From: Saccoglossus kowalevskii
Lineage: Eukaryota; Hemichordata; Enteropneusta; Harrimaniidae
Direction: 5' to 3'
Assembly: GCF_000003605.2 (NCBI RefSeq)
Contig: NW_003113471.1
Span: 81,708-115,667, forward strand
Length of the DNA stretch: 33,960 nt
The notes beneath the pieces are model-generated. The model was given only the letters and a program-made list of their open reading frames with translations, was not told the origin of the DNA and did no database searches. The translations under genes were made by a program, and so were the position numbers. Positions 1 through 10,300 of this stretch are shown in pieces. How positions within the stretch are numbered: the first letter of the stretch is position 1; every line of letters starts with the position of its first letter.

Positions 1-3000
1 TCCATACGGCACGAAAGCCATGGGGAGGGTGTGGGGTTCTGTCATATTACTGAATACAGGAATCTTTGTTTACGAATTTTATTCAAACTTTATAGACTGA
101 ACATTATGGTTTATGGGACCTTAATGTACATCATTTTAGGGGGGGGGGGCTTGATTATAAAATTATTAAGACAAAATGTTTTTTTTTTTTGGAGGGCATC
201 AATGCCTCCATGAAGTTAAAGCCGTACATTCATAGATAGTAAAACACAGCTCAGCACAGCATGAACTTTATTCTGAGTGCATATCTAACCTAATTTTTTA
301 ATATCAAAACTTCAAAAGATTTGCTATAGGCTTACCAAAGTTTTTGGTGTAATATTGAAGGGCATTAATTATGACATTTTGTGGTACGGTGCTGAGACAT
401 TTAGACAATCACCTCCATGGTTTCCGAGAGGTACTATATAGCCCTGCTATACAAAATATCATACATGGTATTTTAAAATGACTTCACTGACATTAGGTAT
501 CAATATGATTCATAAGATTTGTCACCTGTGCATGCGAGAAGCAGCTAAATGATGAAACCATGAATTTAAAACCCACTGAATATGCCTGAAATGCTAAATC
601 AGTGAAATTTAAATCCAGTAAAAATTAGTCATTTTACAGTATATAATAATGTATCAGCATTTACATACTTGCTATCAACAAAGGAATTACAATGTGCATT
701 CAGGGTGTGTGCTGTATTCAAATAAAGATTGACATTGATAAATAAATGATTAATATTCACAATAAAGCACTTTACTGATTTTTAGTGTTCTCTCATAGAA
801 ATAATTAAATTGTGAATTTACAATTCAGTAGTGAACAACTTAATTGGACTTTATTGACGTTAAACCTATTTAATGGTAAGTGTTGTATTTTATGTCGTGT
901 TTAAGCTACACAAACAAAAATAAATGAATTTCTTTTTTTTCCCCATTTTTTGATACCTTTTTCTTCGATGAGTGAAAAACCATTAATTTTGATTGACCAA
1001 TTCACTAATCAATTTCTGATTTGAGAACAAGATAACAACAAAATGTATTTGATTGTTCTATCACAAAACTCAACAAAAAGAAGTTACTTTTTTCTTCATC
1101 ACTACAAAATGCAGTTTCTCATTAAAATTATCAAGCTTATTTTCTAATTCCTTAAATCTAAATTGCTGATAGTTTTAATAAACAGATTTTGATCAACATT
1201 TAAAAAACGTTTTTTTGGAGAAAATTATCGATGACAGAAAATAGTCAGGATCAGGCACTAAATATATCAAATTACCGCTGGGCAAAGTATTACTTTACCG
1301 TTGGACACCTGGTGAGCACTATGGTTAACCTGTTTAATGACCTTACTGAGGTATACAATGAGAGAAATAGAAAACTATTATACTATCTAGATTATATTCC
1401 TAGTTTAGGGTCCCTAGAAAGTGTTTTAAATTAAGTTTTTTGTTTGGTAGCCTGGTAAATTATATCTAGGTTTCCAATTTCAGAATCTGCTATACCCGAT
1501 ATGTTAGCATTACAGCACAGTTAATTGTCACACATTTTGTGATCAAATTAATTAAAGTACTCGTATATATGCAAATGTGTGTGATATTTTGAACAACTTG
1601 TATTAAACATCACATTTATTCTACATGACATCTATGCTTGTAAGATTTAAAAAAAATAATAGACTAGTGAATCTGCCTGGTGTTGTGGGCGGGACAAATG
1701 TACGGGTCAGTCTACACATGCAAGTTCCCACTCAGACAGCCAATCAGTGATAACACACAATTCTGTGGCAACTATATAGTTACATATACTCACTAGACTA
1801 TTCTTGAATGTACTCGGAATGACTGGATTCAAGGCTACATTACATTACGTATAATGATTTACATGTATGCTTGTGTTTCCAGAATTGCATTTTCTATTCT
1901 AAGACAATGTCTAAAAAACAATTATACCTTGTTATCAGGACACTATTTTATGAATGCATCTTTCAAAATTTTCACACATTTTATGAATGCACATATTTCA
2001 AAATCAAAAACAGAATTTATTCTTTTTTTGGTCATTATAATACAACTAATTTTCACTAAGAAATCTACAGATTACATATTTAAGTGACTGCAATTACAAC
2101 AAAGGTAAATGTTGGCAATCAGTCTATGACAACAATAGCAACACCAGCTCACCTGTACTTGAAATGCTACAATGTATTGAGCGTAGTTCATAGGTCAGAC
2201 ATATACATAATTATTCACACAGAGCACTGTTAATTGTCAGCTGGTTTGAGTCTTTACGCTTTTAGCGACTATAAATAAACAATGATTCCAAAGTTGGCCT
2301 AAGATTCAGATTTGTAAAACTGACAATATTCTGCTAAATATTTTTCTCTCTAAAACTGTCATTATTAATATGTGCTTTTGTTTGGTTCAAATATTGGCAA
2401 AAATTAAAAAAAAAAACTGAGATGACATGTACATCTGAAAATTCAGAAGTAATTTCTGATAGGAACACATGCAGTGACTTTCATTGCAATAAATCATATA
2501 AATGTGAGCATAATAACAAAAGTATATGCAATTTTTGTAATTAATTTCCTTTTTAATTGTAGATCACAGTGAGAAATCTTGTCACTGCTTCAGTTTATGG
2601 GAAAATAACATGAATTTTGAATATCTATTTTGAGAAATGTGACAACATCAGATGAGAGCTGGAATATAATCAGCATTAATTTTATTGTAATTTACAAGAA
2701 TTTTTTTTTCAAAAGTTTCAATTAATAAAACACTTCATTATATAATTGTTTTTTCAAGATAAGAAACAAGAGACAGAAGTTTGCAACCACAAAGATCTAT
2801 GTGAACATTTTGTTTAAAAAAATAAGTACCTTTGGTAATTTGTAAAGCATGTTGATGGTTTTTGAAGAAAAGGAAGGAGTGATTCTTTTAAAAAACAAAA
2901 ATCCACAAAATAAGTTGACCAACAATCAACTAATAATACTAATACATGCCTTCACATGCCAAAATACCAATCTTTTAGAGAAAAACATGGAAACATTCTT

Positions 3001-3289
3001 CGAGACTGAAAATACCTGAAAAAATACAAATTCCATGTGATATTTTGATGTAACTTTTTGTTTGATTTCATGCATAATGCTGGATCTCATGAAGTTTAGA
3101 AAACGTATTAGGATATGCTACTGTACTGCAAATTATTCAAGCCTACAAGGAAAAAGAAAACTATAGACGTGCATACAGTCTCTTGTCAATTTTTTGATGT
3201 TTTTTCAATAAAATAAAATATTATGGGAGTGTATTAAAAATCCTTCAAAAGCCAGGAACAGTGGGATAAACACAAAACTATAAAAAAAA
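1..3289. other. AT-rich stretch, no supportable gene
   Basis: Low-complexity, A/T-rich DNA with many short homopolymers. The short ORFs here, including one of 67 codons at 1231-1434, have no recognisable domain, biased composition or fitting splice signals, and look like chance. One small patch (about 1684-1800) is listed separately because it holds promoter-like motifs. I see no RNA gene or tandem array. Confidence 0.6.
1684..1800. promoter_or_regulatory. possible promoter-like patch
   Basis: In otherwise AT-rich sequence this patch carries a GC box (GGGCGGG near 1688), a CCAAT-type motif (GCCAATCAG near 1739) and a TATA-like palindrome (ACTATATAGT near 1771). These are the right sort of elements for a polymerase II promoter, but each is common by chance. 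No first exon can be recognised on either side, so the call is weak and strandless. Confidence 0.15.
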
Positions 3290-4099
3290 CTATTGAATCG
3301 TGCGGTAAATATTGAACATGGATCTAGGATTAGCACTAAAAATGTCTGACGTCAAGAACACAAAAAGATTTGTTTCCATCAGTGCGCAACACATGCATTT
3401 CCCCCCAAGAATATTGGTAAAATGCAAGAAAATCAGCAAGAGAATTGTTAACAGATAGCCATGGCTGCTAAGAATGGTATAAAACAACGTCAATTGGTGA
3501 TGTGTTAATATCTCAGGACCTGAAATTTTTTTCTGTTCCAAATCAAAAGTAAAATCTGATAATATTGTTTCAGACTAACCCACCTGTAATTATGTACAGT
3601 GATTTACTTGTGTCAAGTGTGCAGTCTGTTTTTGACCTCCACAAAGTTGTTGTCTACAAAGGTAACCAGCAGGAATTCAGTCAACGCTAGTGGTAACCAT
3701 GCATGCTCTGTCAAACTGCCGGAATTTGTATTTTGTTGTTTTGAAAGTTTTAGGTGCCGGAGTAGAGGCGAATCGGGTTACACTCACGGCCCGTTACACA
3801 GTAACAGTAATACCATTACTTCAACTAACAGGCCATGACTCAATTGATCTCTACATAAGGCAGCGTTTTTTGCTAGTTTCACTTTCTACTATAGTATTAT
3901 ACATTTGTACTAGTTTTGATATGACAAATTCAATGTGATCTGTCTAGTCAAAGCTCACGTTCAGGGTTAAATGGGGATTTTGTGGTTGAATTAATTCGTT
4001 AAAATCTACAGGTGGTTGGTGTCACTCGGGCCGAGTCAGGGTGTGTGTGAAGTTTGCTATTAAAGTCGTTAAAATCAGAACTGCTTTTCGAGTCGTGTT
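3290..4099. other. no gene seen
   Basis: Overlapping short ORFs occur on both strands (for example 3599-3838 and 3690-3938 plus, 3290-3541 minus). None resembles a known family and none is bounded by convincing splice sites. Composition changes gradually from AT-rich to more mixed toward 4100. Confidence 0.5.
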
Positions 4100-4560
4100 T
4101 GTGTAATGTAAATTACAACTCATAACACAATGCGCTGAATATAAAATACGAGTTTCCTGGGCTAGCTGCGAAACGCAGTCGGCCGGGCACAGTCGACTCG
4201 GATGGCGATCACCATACGAAAGTGATCCGATTCGCCCAGCACTATGAAGTCATTGTAGGAAAATGGACGCGTCTCTTCGATTTAGGACGAAATATTAATT
4301 TTCCCGCGCTTCATTAAAGCGAACAAAATGCATCATTGACAGTAGGCTGTTCAATTACCTGGAAAGGTGATGGGTTAATCAGTGATCCGATCTGTAATCC
4401 CCTCCACAACAAAAGGAAGACAACAACCACACGCTAACAGTGAAAGTGCTAACAATAGAGGTCTAGCCCCGACTTGGTCACATGATGTTATTAGCGCGGC
4501 TTGATTGGTTGATTATTTACTTCCGGGCATCGTGAACTTATTTCAGTTCACAGAAAAGTC
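4100..4560. promoter_or_regulatory. CpG-containing, promoter-like region
   Basis: This segment is visibly richer in G+C and CpG than its surroundings, with several CG-containing words between 4150 and 4330. Near its right edge lie an inverted CCAAT box (ATTGG, 4504-4508) and an ETS/NRF-2-type site (ACTTCCGG, 4519-4526), plus an E-box-like CACATG near 4481. Such a cluster fits a housekeeping-type promoter. No first exon is recognised next to it, so direction and target are unknown. A GC-rich old transposon could give the same look. Confidence 0.25.
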
Positions 4561-4690
4561 TGGCAGATTTTCACGATGGAATAACAATTCAGGGCACAGA
4601 CTGGACTTGCAAAATCGGGACTTGGTTTTTGTTTTACAAAAAAAAATATAACTAATTTTTAGCGTGATCGCGAAAACTAGCGTGACGGCG

Positions 4691-4721
4691 AAAGAAATCC
4701 CAGTCCAGTCGGGATTTCTTT
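4691..4721. repeat. perfect 11-bp inverted repeat (hairpin)
   Basis: AAAGAAATCCC (4691-4701) and GGGATTTCTTT (4711-4721) are exact reverse complements around the 9-nt loop AGTCCAGTC. The loop word also occurs inverted at 4599-4607 (GACTGGACT). A direct repeat AGCGTGA..GCGAAA lies just upstream, between about 4661 and 4693. Together these look like the palindromic debris of a small non-autonomous DNA element. Confidence 0.55.
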
Positions 4722-5068
4722 AGCGGTGCTAAATACGTATTGGGCTCTTGAAAAGGTGAAAATTAATTTAGGATATACTTTTGCGTAAGTGAGATGAAGT
4801 GGTAATTTATTTATCAACATGATACTATTAAAGTAACATGTTTTTCTTGAATAGTAACCCATTGAGGTGGCACATACGGTTAAAGCCGAATAATCACATC
4901 GAGTTGCCTATTGCGCGCCCTCTGTCGTCTGCCTGATATATTTATTGACTTAACGAACCGCCCCATTAAAGACGTCAGGCAAGTTAGCATGATCGGAGAT
5001 CCAGCTAGTCGGAATTGCTTTACGATGACAATTTGTAAAATGTATGGAAAGGTCCTGGAAGTGACTTC

Positions 5069-5394
5069 TCAAGAATTAGCGATATTTCCTATCTCTAATG
5101 CGTCACTATCTTTCACTGGAATCGGGGTATTTTCCTTGTTCATAGACCCGACTTTAGACCGAAACTTATTACCGTGACGCGATGGTGAAGAAGCAAAAAT
5201 GTCGACACTTGCAATGGTCTCTATGTGCCTACACTTCATAAGTGCTATTTTGCATCTGTCACGTGATTTGCTCATTATCGTATAATATTTTGGGTTTACA
5301 ACACCCGGCCCATAACTTATAGTGTCCTGCATATTAGCATAAACATCTTCTATAAATTCATTTCGTCGCAGAACAAAAGTCGAAAAACGATTTC
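5069..5394 (-). CDS. exon-like ORF, hypothetical protein C-terminus
   Basis: The minus strand is open from a strong acceptor (TTTTCTTATAG, exon beginning at 5394, phase 1) to a TGA at 5069, giving about 107 residues. The peptide has no family I recognise. It is hydrophilic, with a basic start (VLRRNEF), tyrosine-containing words (DVYANM, NPKYYTIM) and an acidic, proline-containing end, and could be the cytoplasmic tail of a receptor. An internal ATG (5330-5332) could also start an 87-residue ORF. The acceptor and the first 13 or so codons are duplicated near 6329, where the copy soon meets a stop. No upstream partner exon was identified. It does not join the VWDE-like transmembrane exon in phase (phase 1 against the required phase 2). 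The opposite-strand ORF at 4911-5177 is treated as a shadow. Confidence 0.3.
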
Positions 5395-5486
5395 CTATAA
5401 GAAAACAAGGCTTGGCGAGGCATGGTTATCACCTGAATAATTTCATTGTAAACTATGTTTATGCATTTCTTATGAGTAACTGGAGA
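5350..5486. repeat. dispersed direct repeat B, copy 1
   Basis: About 130 bp beginning AAATTCATTTCGTCGCAG and ending near CATGAGTAAC-like sequence recur at 6287-6418 with scattered substitutions. The repeat spans the 5' end of the exon-like ORF and its upstream intron-like sequence, so it is a local segmental duplication that included a splice acceptor. Confidence 0.8.
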
Positions 5487-6195
5487 TAAATTTATATGCT
5501 ATCGCCAAAGTTGTAAACATAAACTGTGTATTGTACAACTATCAATTGTATTAATCAGTCCTGTACATTAATGTTGCTTATATATGAAGATATAACAAAA
5601 GTGTTTCAGGTATTAAAGTTTATACTGTAATATCCCATGTTTTGTATATATTCATAAAATATATCAAGATGATTTTATTGTTAAAAATAGATAGATATAC
5701 CCCCCCCCCCTAGCCATTAACTTATGGCGCAACTGCACACCCCTACGCCTTTATACATTTATACGCAACTTAAAAAAATACATTTGCTGCCCCGGCCCTG
5801 ACCTGTTGAGATATGTGCGAAACTATGCCAGTTTATGGTGGGTTTCTTTGTGTCGCCAGTAATGACAAGCCAACAAGACGTAAAATTGATACAGAAAGCA
5901 AAACACTGACAAGGGATCCGTTTAATTTAACAAGTAGTTCTTCGTATCAAAAATAAAAGAAACGCGTTTATCGTTCAATATCATGAAAAGTAAATGTAGT
6001 TAGTAAGACAAAGAAACCCAACATTTTAATAAAATTACTACATTTTTATTTATACAATCTTGAATACATTATAGGTGTGTATGGCTTCGAAATACAGTTC
6101 GATAACAATTATTCTAAGTCCTTCTTACAGTACTCATCGGATATAATTTGTTGTTGTTAGATGTAACAATGAATTTATCGAAAAAAATAATCATA
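5487..6195. other. no gene seen; contains a C10 run
   Basis: AT-rich sequence with a ten-base C homopolymer at 5701-5710. No ORF, RNA gene or repeat array that I can support. Confidence 0.5.
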
Positions 6196-6539
6196 CTCGT
6201 GTAAACGAATGAATCTGGAATAAGAAATATCACACATTATAATAATAAACTACGTCCTACGAACATGTTATTCAAAATTACATTTAACAAATTCATTTCG
6301 TCGCAGTACAAAAGTCAGAAAACAATTTCCTATAAGATAACAAAGCATGGCGAGGCATGATTATTACCTGAATAATTTCATTGTAAACCATATTTGTACA
6401 TTTCTCATGAGTAACGAAGTTATATGAACAGTTAAAGAGCGGTAGTCGTGTAAACAAATGAATCTGGAATAAGAAATATCATACATTATAATAATAAACT
6501 ATGTCCTACGAACATGTTATTCAAAATTACATTTGTCTT
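6196..6539. repeat. tandem duplication: repeat A (6196-6287, 6446-6539) around repeat B copy 2 (6287-6418)
   Basis: The segment around GAATCTGGAATAAGAAATAT is present twice (6196-6287 and 6446-6539), about 250 bp apart and nearly identical. Between the copies lies the second copy of repeat B (6287-6418; first copy at 5350-5486). On the minus strand both A copies contain the acceptor-like word TTTCTTATTCCAG, and the B copy contains TTTGTTATCTTATAG followed by a short open stretch that stops after about 20 codons. This is recent local duplication, possibly of exon-bearing DNA. Confidence 0.8.
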
Positions 6540-6843
6540 AGATTTTTAAAATATCAAACATATTCATGTGTTATTGCTAATGGAACTGAAAGTACATGTT
6601 TTCAGCAGGATTAAGCTGCGTGGTTTGTAAACATATTTAAAAAAAATGATTCGCTAAATAGAAAACAGATAAATCACCAGAGCGTACTGTTTAATAGTTG
6701 ACGTCTTGGACGGACTCTTGTGTAAATATATCGTATTGTTGCACACATATTATACGGTAACGTGATACGTAATCCAACGACAGGCTTGTGTATCATACTC
6801 GAATACTCTTGGTACCTGTACAAATGATTTATGAATATTATTA

Positions 6844-6849
6844 TTTATT
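6844..6849 (-). terminator. candidate poly(A) signal of the VWDE-like gene
   Basis: AATAAA on the minus strand (TTTATT on plus), about 430 bases past the stop codon at 7281-7283. It is the nearest canonical signal I found downstream. A variant signal closer to the stop is possible. Confidence 0.3.
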
Positions 6850-6853
6850 GCAG

Positions 6854-7024
6854 TTAAATCATGACGAAACACTTCTCAAAGAAAATCGTCAATTGCAAGT
6901 TTTTGAAAACTGCCGATATTTAGAGAATATATTACGCATTGCTATACACGGTCATAGCAATGTTTTTGAAATGAAGATGCCATTGCATTACGCCGATTTT
7001 ACAGTGATAAAAAATGTAGATCAA
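6854..7024 (+). CDS. weak exon-like ORF
   Basis: Plus-strand sequence open between an acceptor-like TTATTTATTGCAG and a donor-like GTGAGA, encoding about 57 residues, part of a longer ORF at 6788-7036. No family is recognised. It lies tail-to-tail with the VWDE-like gene and overlaps its probable 3' untranslated region, so it may well be chance. Confidence 0.12.
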
Positions 7025-7280
7025 GTGAGAATGTAAAGATACATACAGATCGTACAACAAAATCACACCACACGAAACTAAGGACAATATATATATTGCA
7101 TGTTATGTAATTTACATACATTTCAATTTTGAAATATATGTATATATCAACACGCAAATGTTAGAATATCATATTTCGCTAATATATCCGTTAAATAGAC
7201 AATATAACTCATAAAATCAATAAATATATTGTTATTCACAAATACAAGTTTTGTCTGTATATGTATACATACTATACCTG

Positions 7281-7398
7281 TTATTTGCGTTTACCACCGC
7301 CTACCAAGACATCAGGGTCTGCCTTCATGTCGTTGCTCTCACCGCAAGTTTCATGCAATGGATATACGCTAGTATTCTTCTTCTTCTTTACAATGTAC
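7281..7398 (-). CDS. VWDE: VWDE-like exon 15: cytoplasmic tail and stop
   Basis: After the acceptor TTTATTTTTGAAG the exon completes a lysine codon (AA|G) and reads 38 residues to TAA at 7281-7283. The peptide begins YIVKKKK, a stop-transfer-like basic cluster directly after the membrane helix of the previous exon. It continues as a short polar tail ending GGGKRK. The phase (2) matches exon 14 exactly. I see no signalling motif beyond one tyrosine near residue 12 of the tail (SVYPL). Confidence 0.75.
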
Positions 7399-10300
7399 CT
7401 TCAAAAATAAATAAATTAATTAATTAGTTATGTTTTCAGTATGGCATTTACTCATCTTGGACATTGTTGTCAGGTAACTTACTTTTTCAACAGAACACCT
7501 ACAGTCACTACGGCGGCAATAGCAATGAACAACCCAATAGAAAGAGGTAATAGCCAGATATTGTTGGTATCGCTTTCATCAGGGTGTATTGCGACATCGC
7601 TTGTAGTAAGTTCAACTTCAGAAGTGTCACACGAGCTGTCTGAAATATCAAGGACAGTAGCGGTTTAAGTAAACAAGTATAATTCTCAAGATGCTTTCTC
7701 AATTTTTTCATACTCCCAAGAAACAGTAAATTATAAACACCTAAAACTTCGGACCATTCATCGCCTGTGTTCATCGGTTGACATTCTAGACATTCGTCGA
7801 ATGGACTTTTTTTCACCAGAGACATAGCATTTACCACTGATCAAACACGTATTATCCTGCATAATAATAGAAACGTGAATAGTGTTATCAGGTAATTTTG
7901 TAACGTATGAAATATAAATATCACAAACACATGACCCAATTATAATTGACGTGATACTTACCTTTTGTTGACAGTCTTCAGATGTAGAACAGTTCAGGCA
8001 AAGAGAATCATATGTTACAAATAATGTACCATTGCTTTCCACGGTCCCATCGTTGCTAACTGATATTCTCATTCCATGCGTGGAAGACCCCTCATCGACT
8101 GGAGAAACCACTTGTCTCCGTACTCGTGACACTGGCAGGTAACAAAACAAGGTATATGCACCCGCATATACTCCAATGGCCTTGAAACTTTCTCCAGTTT
8201 CTATCCATTTTCCGTTCGTAAACTGAATTAAATATATAACTATTTTCACTATATATATATCACTGTAACGTAACTGTAATACACCGAAATAGGCACCAAT
8301 CCTTGGAAGCAGTAGACAAACTCGAGTATTATACACAAGGTAACAAAAGCAATATACCGATTAGGTCATCATCCTTGACCTATCGAGTCGAGAAGAATCA
8401 AAATGAAAATATAACACACTATACCACCCATGTCAATACATAAATAAAATAGGACGATGAGAACAGCATATGTAACCAGTGGTGTTTTAGGGGTGTTAAC
8501 ATTCGGCCCCTTAACAAATCGTATTGTTTTACATTTTTTTTGGAAACGGAAAAATGTCTGCGAATAAGTTGACTAGTTAACACACGACTCCCGCCCTTCC
8601 AAACTCCTTCAGCTTCCCCCTCAATCGTCGCATAGCTAATAGGAGCGGACAATATTTCGATTTTGTTGTAGTTAGTACACGTGTTCATTGTGAAAAAAAC
8701 GCTAACATTCGTATCCCAAAGAAAAGTGTGACCAAATATTATCTTCTATATATCATATCTTTACTATATCGACACTTTTAAACTAAAACAAATGTAATAA
8801 TCGGATTAAAACTCTCTCGCATCCCATGCCCTCCCCTGGATGCACATGGTTCACCCTTATCGAAAGGATTACCTTCCCACTAAATTGACTCCGTTTCACG
8901 ATTTCAGTTTCGAATCTAACACCAATACCTCTTTGGATAATAAACGCTTTAAAGGCCGGAATGTTAAACTGGTGAATGGGCGCGTTTTTGATGAACCCTA
9001 CAACATCCAAATGGTTGAAGAGTTTCACGTGATATGCAATATTGAGTACGCGTGGTTAACATTTGCCACAAAATAATTCTATTCGCCAAAAGTGAAAAAA
9101 AGACAACGGGGCGTTATTATGTTTGCTTGAGTAAGAACAAGAATACTTAAAAGGGTAAAAACTGTAAATATGTAATATTGAATATTCCCGGTTCTTATGC
9201 GATGGCCGCGAATGGTCGCGGATTCTTATTACCTGCATTTCTCGTACGTGGCAGGTTAAGTTATCGCTGTTGATTATCCCCGCCACATCGACTGATATCC
9301 TTTCACATGGTCGTTTGCGCACATCGCATATACTGCTTCCAACAAAACCAAACATTTCTGGTGGCTTTCCCGTCTCAATACTGCAGCCAGGACCAGTAAA
9401 CCCATGCTTACATATACACTTTCCTTCCATAGTGCAATTCCCATTTCCACTACAATGACTTGGACATACAGCTGTCATTACTGATGCCGGGGGTGCCAAC
9501 TCTCCTTCCTCATTCTCTTCCCACAAAGACGTGTTTTTGCTCACAGTAACCTGGCAAGCATTCTCCATAGTGGTACGAGCTGAATCCACAGCAAAGAAAC
9601 TATCTGCTAACTTTAAATTGAAATCATTATTGTTATTATGAATACATACCTGTAATTATACTGCCTATTCTGGTTTATTTTCGGTAAGAACCCAATTTGT
9701 GCGTAGCAAAGAACGCTACTCAACAACATGCAGATTACACACTAGTCAAAATGTAGTAACTGTTAACAGTAGTGTATTCAAAATATTGTTGTTTTTTTCA
9801 TAATATTTAATACCTCCAGCATGACAAAAAATATTGCATGGTTTTCGTAATGGAATTTAAGGTTAAAAGTTTATGCAGGGTCAGATTACAGAAATGAAAT
9901 AAAACGCAATGTCTAAATACAAGTCATTGAAAATGACACAGTCCCCGTTAAATTTTTGAAAGTTCTCTTTGAGCTCGTCATATTAAAGCGGAGGGGTTGT
10001 CGCGAGCGTGTCCTTGAAACTTGAGTTCCAAGTGGCGTATACAACAGATTGTTTGACACGTGTTCCGTGGCCAAAAATAAAAACAGCCGTTATTTGGCCA
10101 TCTTTGATCTGATTATGAAACACACTGATATGTATGATGTATGCCAAATACGAATGAAAATGGTACATAAATTGTGGAAATATAGTAGTAAGGCCAAAAA
10201 GTCAGATGGCTGTCAATCGGCCATCTTTGACCATATTTTGAAACAAATTGTCATGGACATGCATTCTAACATGTATAAAGTACATGTATGTGCCAAATGT

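Noticed and set aside
4911-5177. Plus-strand ORF of 88 codons
   Set aside because: It overlaps the minus-strand exon-like ORF, which has a better splice acceptor and a duplicated 5' end. No family is seen for the plus reading.
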